Assembly: GCA_019638705.1 (NCBI GenBank)
Contig: JAHBTI010000020.1
Coordinates: 1-61,052, forward strand
Reading direction: 5' to 3'
Length of the DNA stretch: 61,052 nt
Source: Bacteroidota bacterium
GTDB lineage: Bacteria > Bacteroidota > Bacteroidia > B-17B0 > Aurantibacillaceae
The position numbers and the translations under genes were made by a program. The notes below the pieces were generated by a model. That model had not been told where the DNA came from. It saw nothing but the letters and a program-made list of their open reading frames with translations, and ran no database searches. Of this stretch, positions 36,370-44,270 are shown in pieces; the first letter of the stretch is position 1; each line of letters starts with the position of its first letter.

Positions 36370-36505
36370 AACCACATAGGTACATAGTTTGAGTTATACT
36401 AATGTTGCTAAAGTTTCACATAGCATTTTGTTGCTTGCAACAAGCTCTGTGTTCTCTGCGCCTCTGTGGTGGTAAAAACTATGTAACTATGTGTTCTATG
36501 TGTTT
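36370..36505. repeat. Palindromic interspersed repeat between batD and batE (family B)
   Basis: Left arm AACCACATAGGTACATAGTT (36370-36389); the right part has AAAACTATGTAACTATGTG (from 36475) as an imperfect inverted copy. The same left arm occurs at 54684. The inner part contains CTCTGTGTTCTCTGCGCCTC, a phrase I have seen scattered in other bacterial genomes, though I cannot verify this here. The bat operon is interrupted by about 160 bases at this point. Confidence 0.75.
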
Positions 36506-36511
36506 CCAAAA

Positions 36512-38284
36512 TCATTTCTTATTCAAGTTTTCCTCCAAGTTCATAATCAAATCAACCGTGTCTTTATACACCTGTTGCAAATCACCACTTACTGCACCGG
36601 GCGCGTATTTGGCATATTCGCTTATTTCCAACGTTGCAATGAATTTTGAAGTAATTGTTTCTTCTACTTTCTTTGACTGCAAAGATTTTTGTACGCGCTC
36701 TCTTGACAAATCCGCCACAGGAATATTTAATTTGTTGCCGATGTAATTATTCAATGCCGTTAAAATTTCCGTATAAAATTCGTCTTTCTTGTTTTGCGCC
36801 ATTAGTTTTTCAGCATTCATTAATTGCTTTTTGGCTATTCCCGCAGCTTTGCGATGTTTCACCGAAACCAAATCGCTGTTCTTTTTAATGTAATCGCGGC
36901 GAATGTATAAACCCACACCTAATGCAATTACAGGAAGTAACAGTAACAAAATATGCGTGAAGGAATTAAAAAATTCTGTTTCGTTTTTCGCTAACGTAAA
37001 ATTTCCTTTTTTAATATAGCGAATGTCGTTTGCTGTTTGTTTCACCTGACTTTGCGGCGTGTAAACCTGTGCGCCTGCGCTGTTTGCGTCAGGCGGTAAC
37101 ACGGTAATTTTTATTTCGCCACCCGGAATGGTAATGTATTTTTTTGCATCTAAACTAAAGTAAGAAAAATCCAAATTCTCTAACGTGTAATCACCTTCGT
37201 TTCTCGGAATAATCAAATAGTCAAAGGTTTTTGAATTTCCGCTTTCCGAAATTTTCGGTTCGTAGCTTTCAAAACTTTCGGGCAAATTCAGCGTTGGCGC
37301 GTTAATCAATTTTAAATTTCCGTTGCCGCTGATTGTCATTTTTAAATTAAAGGCATCGTTGGCTTTTACTTCGTTGCGCGACACATTTATTTTGCAGGCA
37401 AAATTTCCGACTGCACCGTTAAAATTGTCAGGCTTTCCGTTTTCGGGCAATTCCAACACTTCAATTTGCAAGGCTTTACTTTTTGCAGGCACGGGAACAT
37501 CTTCATAACCGCCACCAAAAAATTGCTCAAACACATTTCTTGGTTTTCCGCCTTGTTTTCTAATCACCACATCGCCTTCTACGGGTGTTAAATTTATTTT
37601 TCCCGATTTGTTGGCAATGGCAACCGTGCGAAACAATTCGTAAGTGTAATAATTTACGCCGTCAATATTTTCAACCGCCAACTGTCCTTTGCTTGCGCTT
37701 TCTTGCGCTTGCGAATAAAACCCGTCATAAGTAGGTTGCGAAAATTTTTGGAAGCCGATAATTTGTAAACGACAAAATACTTTTTGCGTAATGGTAATTT
37801 GTTCGCCGAGATAACATTTAGTTTTACTCGCAAATGTGCGGATAAATAAATCGCTTCCACCCATATTTGAATTGCCAGAATTTTGCGCGTTGTTGCTTTG
37901 TTGTTGCGGTGCGCCTTTCGTAGCTTCAATGGTGATTGCCTGTGTTTCAAATTTTTGTTGTCCTGCAAAAACTGTGGCTGCGCTTATTGTGTATTTTCCT
38001 TCGCGCGGCGCAATTAATTGCCAACTCAAAGTCATTTGAAAAGAAGTTTGACCGTTTACCCATTGCGTGCTGCTGCTTTGGTTTGGACCACCCACAATTT
38101 GCAGATTACCGAAGTTGGGCGGAGAATATGAATTCGGGTTTGTGCCAATTACAATGGCATATTCAAACGGAACGCCCGCCTGCACTTGCTTTGAGTTGAC
38201 TTGTGCATACACATTCTGCGCTTTATTTGTTTGAAAAAATAAAACGAAAGAAAATAAAAAAGCTATCCAAAATTTAATTTTCAT
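36512..38284 (-). CDS. batD: BatD oxygen-tolerance family protein
   Basis: 590 residues, typical of BatD. A signal peptide (FWIAFLFSFVLFFQTNKAQ) precedes a series of beta-sandwich domains (QVQAGVPFEYAIVIG; FASKTKCYLGEQITITQKVF; GAVGNFACKINVSRNEVKAN). One membrane helix lies near 445-465 (ILLLLLPVIALGVGLYI), and a cytoplasmic helical tail follows. It should sit in the inner membrane with its large domain in the periplasm, next to BatA/BatB. It starts 12 bases after batC. Confidence 0.92.
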   Translation of the reverse strand: MKIKFWIAFLFSFVLFFQTNKAQNVYAQVNSKQVQAGVPFEYAIVIGTNPNSYSPPNFGNLQIVGGPNQSSSTQWVNGQTSFQMTLSWQLIAPREGKYTISAATVFAGQQKFETQAITIEATKGAPQQQSNNAQNSGNSNMGGSDLFIRTFASKTKCYLGEQITITQKVFCRLQIIGFQKFSQPTYDGFYSQAQESASKGQLAVENIDGVNYYTYELFRTVAIANKSGKINLTPVEGDVVIRKQGGKPRNVFEQFFGGGYEDVPVPAKSKALQIEVLELPENGKPDNFNGAVGNFACKINVSRNEVKANDAFNLKMTISGNGNLKLINAPTLNLPESFESYEPKISESGNSKTFDYLIIPRNEGDYTLENLDFSYFSLDAKKYITIPGGEIKITVLPPDANSAGAQVYTPQSQVKQTANDIRYIKKGNFTLAKNETEFFNSFTHILLLLLPVIALGVGLYIRRDYIKKNSDLVSVKHRKAAGIAKKQLMNAEKLMAQNKKDEFYTEILTALNNYIGNKLNIPVADLSRERVQKSLQSKKVEETITSKFIATLEISEYAKYAPGAVSGDLQQVYKDTVDLIMNLEENLNKK

Positions 38285-38296
38285 TCTTTGTGTAAT

Positions 38297-39007
38297 TTAC
38301 CAATCCTTATCCACATTTTTACTTTGCACGCCATCTTTTGGTTTGCGTTTGTCTTGCAATTTCCGTTCCTTGTCCATCATAGCTTTCAGCAGTTGCTCGG
38401 CTTGCTCTTTGCTCATTTGGCTTTGTTGCTGTTCTTGATTTTTATTGTCTTGTTTTTGTTCTTGCGGTTGAGGCTTTGCACCGCCCCCGCCTTTTTGTTT
38501 AGGCGGAAGATGTTTTAAAGCATACGCCAAATTGTAGCGCGTTTCTTCGTCTTTGGAATCAAACTTTAATGCTTTTTTGTAAGCATCAACGGCTTGCTGG
38601 TAATCTTTTTTTAAGAGGTAACAATTCCCGATGTTGTGCCAAGCTTGATGCAAGGTGTCTTTATCTGAAATGGAATTGGCAACCACCGCAAAATTTTGTG
38701 CCGCTTGGTCAAGCACCATATTGGCAAGAGAATCGGGCATTATGGTTGAGTTGGGAACAGACAATTGTCCGCTTTTAATGAGTTGCGCGTTTTTATACAA
38801 AGCATTTCCGAGATTAAAATTTGCTTTGCGATTGGTTGGATTTTCTTCCAAGGCATGAGCATATTTTGTAGCCGATTGCGGAATTTGTCCCGAATGATAC
38901 ATATTGTTTCCGTCGTAAATGAGTTTTGCATCTTTTTGTGCAAAGCCTGTCATTACCGTAAAAAACAGAAACGTAAAATAAAAATATGTGCTCTTACTTA
39001 ATTGCAT
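38297..39007 (-). CDS. batC: BatC: TPR protein
   Basis: 236 residues from the ATG at 39007 (MQLSKSTYFYFTFLFFTVMT, a signal peptide). A TTG two codons upstream is less likely. TPR units are at about residues 50-75 and 115-160 (HNIGNCYLLKKDYQQAVDAY, then KKALKFDSKDEETRYNLAYA). The C-terminal 60 residues are Gln/Lys-rich and low in complexity (PQPQEQKQDNKNQEQQQSQM). The gene overlaps the end of batB by 14 bases, so the products are translated together. Confidence 0.88.
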   Translation of the reverse strand: MQLSKSTYFYFTFLFFTVMTGFAQKDAKLIYDGNNMYHSGQIPQSATKYAHALEENPTNRKANFNLGNALYKNAQLIKSGQLSVPNSTIMPDSLANMVLDQAAQNFAVVANSISDKDTLHQAWHNIGNCYLLKKDYQQAVDAYKKALKFDSKDEETRYNLAYALKHLPPKQKGGGGAKPQPQEQKQDNKNQEQQQSQMSKEQAEQLLKAMMDKERKLQDKRKPKDGVQSKNVDKDW

Positions 39008-40034
39008 TTCCAAACAAGTTTAGTTTTTTATACCATTCGCTGGCGCGTTCACTAATTAAAAATTCAATGAAAAATAAAATTAATGCCAAGCCCAAAAACC
39101 ATTGAAACTGGTCTTCGTAGTCGCTGTACATTTTACTTTCCAATTGAGCTTTGTCTAATTCACCAATTTTATCCAACACGGCGTTCAATCCCAAATCGGC
39201 TTGTGAAGCCTGAACATACACGCCGTTTGCTTTGCTTGCAATCGTTTTCAGTAAATCAGAATTTAATTTCGTAACAACGGTTTGTCCTTCGCGGTCTTTT
39301 CTGTAACCTTTCACAATGCCGTTTTCAATTAAAGGAATTGGCACGCCGTTTTCAGAACCAATGCCTATGGTGTTAATCATAATATTTTTTCTTCCTGCTT
39401 TCTCTGCGGCTTCTATGGCTTCCTGACTGTGGTCTTCACCGTCTGTAATTAAAATAATCGCTCGGTTTTTCCCCTCATCGCTCCCAAAACTTTCACTTGC
39501 TTTTTCAATCGCAGCTTCCACATTTGTGCCTTGCACAGGCAGCATATTGGTATTGATGGAAGACAAAAACATTTTCGCAGCGTTGTAATCCGTAGTAATC
39601 GGTAATTGCACATACGCCTCGCCCGCAAAAATTACCAATCCCAAACGGTCGCCCTCCAACATATTTATCATTTTCTCTAAGGCATATTTGGCGCGTGTTA
39701 AGCGGTTGGGGGATAAATCCTGCGCGAGCATACTGTTGCTCACATCTAAGCAAACAATAATGTCTGCACCTTCGCGTTTTACTTCGGTGAGCTTGCTGCC
39801 TGTTTGCAAATTACACAAAGCTAAAATCAAGGAACTGAAACCAAGCACAAACAAAACCACTTTCAAAATTCTTTTTCTGCGGCTTGAATACGGAATTAAT
39901 TCTTTCACCAACGTTTCATCGCCCAAACGTTTCAGTTTTTTTCTTCGCGACACAAAATACCAAAGCACCAAGAGCAGCATAATTGGGATTGCCAAAAATG
40001 CGTAGAAATATTCGCTATGTTCAAACTTAAACAT
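38994..40034 (-). CDS. batB: BatB: von Willebrand factor A membrane protein
   Basis: 346 residues. Two helices at the N-terminus (about 10-28 and 55-75), a VWA domain from about 88 to 280 with the MIDAS motif DVSNSMLAQD, ITDGEDHS and TIGIGSENG, and a last helix near 315-335. VWA domains bind partners through a metal ion. It is the second VWA gene of the operon, directly after batA with no gap. Confidence 0.93.
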   Translation of the reverse strand: MFKFEHSEYFYAFLAIPIMLLLVLWYFVSRRKKLKRLGDETLVKELIPYSSRRKRILKVVLFVLGFSSLILALCNLQTGSKLTEVKREGADIIVCLDVSNSMLAQDLSPNRLTRAKYALEKMINMLEGDRLGLVIFAGEAYVQLPITTDYNAAKMFLSSINTNMLPVQGTNVEAAIEKASESFGSDEGKNRAIILITDGEDHSQEAIEAAEKAGRKNIMINTIGIGSENGVPIPLIENGIVKGYRKDREGQTVVTKLNSDLLKTIASKANGVYVQASQADLGLNAVLDKIGELDKAQLESKMYSDYEDQFQWFLGLALILFFIEFLISERASEWYKKLNLFGNAIK

Positions 40035-41045
40035 TTAGGGTATGGTTTTGAATAAAGTGAAACGCAATAAAAATTCTAACAACAATAATACGGCGGCAGC
40101 CAAAGCTAAAGGCAAAAAGTGTTCGGCTTTGTTGCTGAAACTTTTTTCGCTGATGATTGTTTTTTCCATAAGGTCAATTTCTTTGCCGATTTGTTTTAAA
40201 CTTTCGTTGTCGGTTGCTCTGAAATATTTTCCGCCGCTCATCTCTGAAATTTGCGACATGACTTTTTCGTCAATTTCCACATCAATGTAATCGTACTGAT
40301 ATTCGCCGGTAGCATACATCGCCACAGGCATCAGGGCTTTGCCGCGTGTGCCAACGCCAATAGAGTAAACACGCACATCAAACGTTTTTGCCAACTCGCC
40401 TGCTGTAAGCGGTGAAATTTCGCCCACATTGCTCACACCGTCGCTGATTAAAATAATCACTTTGCTTTTTGCTTTGCTGTCTTTAATCCGCGCTACCGCA
40501 TCAGCCAAACCCAAGCCAATGGCAGTTCCTTGGTCAAGCATACCTGCTTTAATTTGCGGAAACATATTTTTTAAAACTTTGTGGTCGCTTGTTAAAGGAC
40601 ATTGCGTGAATGCTTCACCGCCGAAAATTATCATGCCAATTCTGTCGTTGGGGCGCGCATCAATAAAATCAAGCATCACGTTTTTCGCCACTTCCAAACG
40701 GTTTGGTTTAAAATCTTTTGCCAACATAGAAAGTGAAACATCTAAACTCACTACAATGTCAATGCCTTCGGTTTTGGTATCTTTCCAAGAACTGCGCGAT
40801 TGCGGACGAGCCAACGCGGCAATAATCAGCGCGAAAGAAATTAATCGCAATGCAAAAAGCGAATGACGGAATTTTGCTTTCGCCGAACCTTTAACTCCTT
40901 TAAATAAATGAAAAGAAGAATAATTTAATTCGCCCTCATTTTTTTTCAAACGCCACACATACCAAACAATCATCATCGGCAACAAGAGCATGAGCCAAAA
41001 CCAATGTTTTTCTGCAAACTGAATATCTGAAAAGTAACTGAACAT
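40035..41045 (-). CDS. batA: BatA: von Willebrand factor A membrane protein
   Basis: 336 residues. Helices near 13-31 and 63-80, a VWA domain from about 92 to 285 with MIDAS DVSLSMLAKD, ISDGVSNVG and YSIGVGTRGKALMPV, and a last helix near 310-330. Paralogous to BatB. The start overlaps the stop of the preceding gene by 1 base (TAATG), consistent with translational coupling. Confidence 0.93.
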   Translation of the reverse strand: MFSYFSDIQFAEKHWFWLMLLLPMMIVWYVWRLKKNEGELNYSSFHLFKGVKGSAKAKFRHSLFALRLISFALIIAALARPQSRSSWKDTKTEGIDIVVSLDVSLSMLAKDFKPNRLEVAKNVMLDFIDARPNDRIGMIIFGGEAFTQCPLTSDHKVLKNMFPQIKAGMLDQGTAIGLGLADAVARIKDSKAKSKVIILISDGVSNVGEISPLTAGELAKTFDVRVYSIGVGTRGKALMPVAMYATGEYQYDYIDVEIDEKVMSQISEMSGGKYFRATDNESLKQIGKEIDLMEKTIISEKSFSNKAEHFLPLALAAAVLLLLEFLLRFTLFKTIP

Positions 41046-42130
41046 TATGCTTGGTTATTGTTTGTTTCTTGTTGTTCGTTGTTTTGTTTTGGTTCTTCCA
41101 CGATTGTAAATTCTTCTTCGCGTTTTGTGCCGTTCACAAAATCAAAAGCGTTTTGCAAAGTGAAATTGTGTTCAGCTTCAATCGGAAATTGTTTGGCAAA
41201 TTTCACCAAGTCGCTCAACATTAAAAGTTGCTGCAATTTGTCTTTGCTTTCTCTGTCCACCACTTGCGTGCGGAAAGCAGTCATAATCTCGTCCGTTGTG
41301 CTTTCCAAAGCGTTCACGCCAAAACGTTCTTCAATGTATAAACGAATGGTATCTGAAATGGAAGAATAATATTCTTTCACTTTTCCCTCTTTCCATTCCT
41401 GCGCTTCTTTTATTTTTTTAAGCGAAGCAAGCGCGGTAATGTGTGCAGGAATTTTCGGTTTTTCAGGTTCAATAATTTGTTGTTGATTTTTCTTGGTGTA
41501 ATAGCGCGTGATGAGAATGGTGGCAACAATAATTGCCAAAATGCCCAAAGTCCAATAAATTTCGGGCAAATACCATTTCCAGTTAAAAGGCTCGTCAAAC
41601 GTATCTTTAATGTCTTTGATTTTTGTAATACTTGTGTCTGTTGGTACGGTGTGAACTTCCAAAAATAAAGGTTGCGTGAGGAGTGGGCGAGAGGTGTCGC
41701 CGTTCACCACAAACTTAAACGGCGGAATGGCGTAATAACCGCTGTCATACACGCTCACAATAATTTGCTGATGCTGAAAAATTTTTGTGGAGTTTGTTTT
41801 TTCGGGTAGCATGGTATCAATGGGCGAAACGGAAATGACTTCCACTTTTTCGGTGAGCGTGTCGCCAATGCTTTGCCATTGAATATTTAAGTCTTTTAGT
41901 TTGGAATTGTATTCCAAATACAAATCAATTTTTACTTGTTCGCCAATGCGAAGAACGGCGGTGTCTAAAACGGCACTTACTTTTACGTCCTGTGCGAAGA
42001 AAGAATTTGAAAAGACAAAAAGAACTGCGAATAAAAATGCTTTTGTCATGCTGACGAAGGAAGCATCTCTATCGGAAGAACAGATTCTTCGTTCCTCAGA
42101 ATGACAAGCTGTATTTACAAAGTTCTTCAT
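41045..42130 (-). CDS. Bat-operon membrane protein with palindrome in its N-terminus
   Basis: 361 residues as the longest frame. A periplasmic beta domain (SAVLDTAVLRIGEQVKIDLY) is followed by one membrane helix (YWTLGILAIIVATILITRYY, about 195-215) and a cytoplasmic helical tail. The layout resembles a short BatD, and a gene like this is usual between the DUF58 gene and batA. The longest start (42130) overlaps the DUF58 stop by 4 bases, but residues about 9-28 are encoded by a palindromic repeat (42045-42105). A second start at 42049 (MTKAFLFAVLFVFSNSFFAQ) gives an ordinary signal peptide, with its ATG inside the repeat. Confidence 0.85.
   Translation of the reverse strand: MKNFVNTACHSEERRICSSDRDASFVSMTKAFLFAVLFVFSNSFFAQDVKVSAVLDTAVLRIGEQVKIDLYLEYNSKLKDLNIQWQSIGDTLTEKVEVISVSPIDTMLPEKTNSTKIFQHQQIIVSVYDSGYYAIPPFKFVVNGDTSRPLLTQPLFLEVHTVPTDTSITKIKDIKDTFDEPFNWKWYLPEIYWTLGILAIIVATILITRYYTKKNQQQIIEPEKPKIPAHITALASLKKIKEAQEWKEGKVKEYYSSISDTIRLYIEERFGVNALESTTDEIMTAFRTQVVDRESKDKLQQLLMLSDLVKFAKQFPIEAEHNFTLQNAFDFVNGTKREEEFTIVEEPKQNNEQQETNNNQA
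42045..42105. repeat. Palindromic interspersed repeat, copy 2 (family A), in a reading frame
   Basis: Arms GTCATGCTGACGAAGGAAGC (from 42045) and TTCTTCGTTCCTCAGAATGA (to 42104) form a 24-base inverted repeat with four mismatches. Same family as 2544-2600 but inverted. It lies wholly inside the start region of the gene at 41045-42130, between the upstream ATG at 42130 and the signal-peptide core, and leaves the frame open. Confidence 0.9.
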
Positions 42131-42993
42131 CTGTTTTTAAATAAATTCATTAATGGTTTCACATAATTTTCGTGTGTGAAAATTTCAGTAGCATCAATGC
42201 CTGCACGGTTAAACGTGTCTTTCAGTTCGTCTTCAAATTTTAATTTGTTTACGGCAAATTGTTTTCTGAAACTTTTATCGCTTGTGTCTGCCCAAACTAT
42301 TTTTCCTGTTTCGTTGTCTTTTAATTTAATCATGCCAACGTTTGGCAATTCGTTTTCGGTTTTGTCCACAATGCGAAGCGCAACTACGTCATGTTTTTTG
42401 TTGGCAATTTTCAGCGCGTCTTTATAATTGGGTTCTGCAAAAAAATCGCTGACTAAAAAAACCACGCTGCGTTTTTTTATCACATTGGTTAAATATTTCA
42501 ACGCAACTTCCAAATTTGTTTGTTTGTTTTCGGGCTTAAATTCTATGAGTTCACGAATAATACGCAATACGTGCGACTTACCTTTTTTCGGCGGAATAAA
42601 TTTTTCAATTTTATCGCTGAAAAAAATCACACCGATTTTATCGTTGTTTTGAGAAGCCGAAAATGCAACCACCGCGCAGAGTTCGGTAATTAAATCCTGC
42701 TTAAATTGTTTGTGTGTGCCAAACATTCCGCTCGCGCTCACATCAACTAAAAGTACAACGCTCAATTCGCGTTCTTCTTCAAATACTTTTACAAATGGCG
42801 TATTAAATCTCGCCGTTACGTTCCAATCTATTGTGCGTACATCATCGCCGGGAGTATATTCGCGCACTTCAGAAAAAGCCATGCCACGTCCTTTAAAGGC
42901 AGAATGGTATTCGCCCGAAAAGACCTGTGAACTCAAGCCCCGTGTCTTGATTTCAATTTTGCGTACTTTTTTTAGAAGCTCTGAGGTTTCCAC
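42127..42993 (-). CDS. DUF58 protein of the MoxR-Bat operon
   Basis: 288 residues. Family landmarks are FSGEYHSAFKGRGMAFSEVR, EYTPGDDVRTIDWNVTARF and a degenerate VWA-like core (VVLLVDVSASGMFG; VVFLVSDFFAEPNYKDALK). DUF58 proteins are cytoplasmic partners of MoxR ATPases and help assemble or activate the VWA proteins encoded downstream. It follows moxR after 96 bases and overlaps the next gene by 4 bases. Confidence 0.93.
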   Translation of the reverse strand: METSELLKKVRKIEIKTRGLSSQVFSGEYHSAFKGRGMAFSEVREYTPGDDVRTIDWNVTARFNTPFVKVFEEERELSVVLLVDVSASGMFGTHKQFKQDLITELCAVVAFSASQNNDKIGVIFFSDKIEKFIPPKKGKSHVLRIIRELIEFKPENKQTNLEVALKYLTNVIKKRSVVFLVSDFFAEPNYKDALKIANKKHDVVALRIVDKTENELPNVGMIKLKDNETGKIVWADTSDKSFRKQFAVNKLKFEDELKDTFNRAGIDATEIFTHENYVKPLMNLFKNR

Positions 42994-43000
42994 TTGAAAA

Positions 43001-43074
43001 AGTTTTTAGTTTTTAGTGATTAGTTTTTAATAGCAAAAATTGGATTGTAGTTTTTGTATTAAAAACTAAAAACT
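43001..43074. repeat. Inverted repeat between moxR and DUF58 genes
   Basis: AGTTTTTAGTTTTTA at 43001-43015 is a perfect inverted copy of 43060-43074, with a further partial copy at 43022. It fills most of the 96-base gap between moxR and the DUF58 gene. Confidence 0.75.
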
Positions 43075-43089
43075 CAACATTCATAACTA

Positions 43090-44079
43090 CTAAGGCACTT
43101 CAACCGTGTTTAAAATTTCGGTGATGATATGTTCGGAAGTAATGTTTTCCGCTTCGGCTTCGTAAGTTAAACCCACGCGATGACGCATCACATCTAAACA
43201 AACGGCGCGCACATCTTCGGGAATCACATAACCTCTGCGTTTAATAAACGCGAATGCTTTTGCCGCCAAAGCCAAATTGATACTTGCACGCGGTGAGCCG
43301 CCGTAAGAAATCAAACCTTCAAATTTTTGGAGTTTGTGTTCTTTAGGAAAACGCGAAGCAAACACAATGTCCACAATGTAACGCTCAATTTTTTCGTCCA
43401 TGTAAACATCTTTTACTACGGCGCGAGCTTTTACAATATCATCGGTAGAAAGAATGTTGTTTGCAACCGGCATTCCTTCGGGACGAATGTTGGAAGCAAT
43501 AATTTTTTGTTCTTCTTCTTTAGTAGGATAACCAATCACAATTTTGAGCATGAAGCGGTCTAACTGCGCTTCGGGCAAAGGATACGTTCCTTCCTGCTCA
43601 ATGGGATTTTGAGTTGCCAGCACCAAAAAGGGATTTGGCAATTTGAATGTTTGGTCGCCAATGGTTACTTGTTTCTCCTGCATGGCTTCCAACAAAGCAG
43701 ATTGCACTTTTGCAGGAGCGCGGTTAATCTCGTCTGCCAGCACAAAGTTGGCAAACACAGGACCTTTGCGAACAGAAAACTGTTCTTGTTTTTGATTGTA
43801 GATTTGAGTTCCGACAACATCGGCAGGCAACAAATCGGGTGTAAACTGAATGCGGCTGAATTGTCCGCTCACGCATTTTGCCAATGTGTTAATGGCTAAA
43901 GTTTTTGCCAACCCCGGCACGCCTTCCAGCAAAATGTGTCCGTTGCTTAATAAACCGATGAGCAACCGCTCCACCATGTTTTTTTGCCCTACGATTACTT
44001 TGTCCATTTCAACCGTAAGCATATCCACAAAGGCACTTTCGCGTTGAATACGTTCGTTAATTTCTTTAATATCTACCAT
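43090..44079 (-). CDS. moxR: MoxR family AAA+ ATPase
   Basis: 329 residues. Walker A GVPGLAKT, Walker B VLADEINRAP, sensor LVLATQNPIEQEGTYPLPEA, arginine-finger region QLDRFMLK, and a C-terminal lid domain (ISYGGSPRASINLALAAKAF). MoxR ATPases act as chaperone-like enzymes for metal-dependent VWA proteins. It is the first gene of the minus-strand operon that continues through DUF58 and batA-E. A TATCTTTG -7 box is at 44113-44106. Confidence 0.95.
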   Translation of the reverse strand: MVDIKEINERIQRESAFVDMLTVEMDKVIVGQKNMVERLLIGLLSNGHILLEGVPGLAKTLAINTLAKCVSGQFSRIQFTPDLLPADVVGTQIYNQKQEQFSVRKGPVFANFVLADEINRAPAKVQSALLEAMQEKQVTIGDQTFKLPNPFLVLATQNPIEQEGTYPLPEAQLDRFMLKIVIGYPTKEEEQKIIASNIRPEGMPVANNILSTDDIVKARAVVKDVYMDEKIERYIVDIVFASRFPKEHKLQKFEGLISYGGSPRASINLALAAKAFAFIKRRGYVIPEDVRAVCLDVMRHRVGLTYEAEAENITSEHIITEILNTVEVP

Positions 44080-44270
44080 AATTTTTTCGTCATAAGTAAG
44101 ACCGCCAAAGATAGTATTAGCAAGTGATTAGAGAGTTTTTAAAAGCGGTTAAAAGATGTTAAGTAAACAGTTTCTAATAAAGTGTCGGAAAAAAATTGTC
44201 GGGACTTTTTGTGTTAAGTTGCAAACATCTTTCACTTAAATTAAAATTGTAACTTCACCCTTTTTATTAA

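Noticed and set aside
43001..43074. Terminator between moxR and the DUF58 gene
   Set aside because: The hairpin is pure A/T and lacks a GC stem, and the operon continues after it; it fits an interspersed repeat better.
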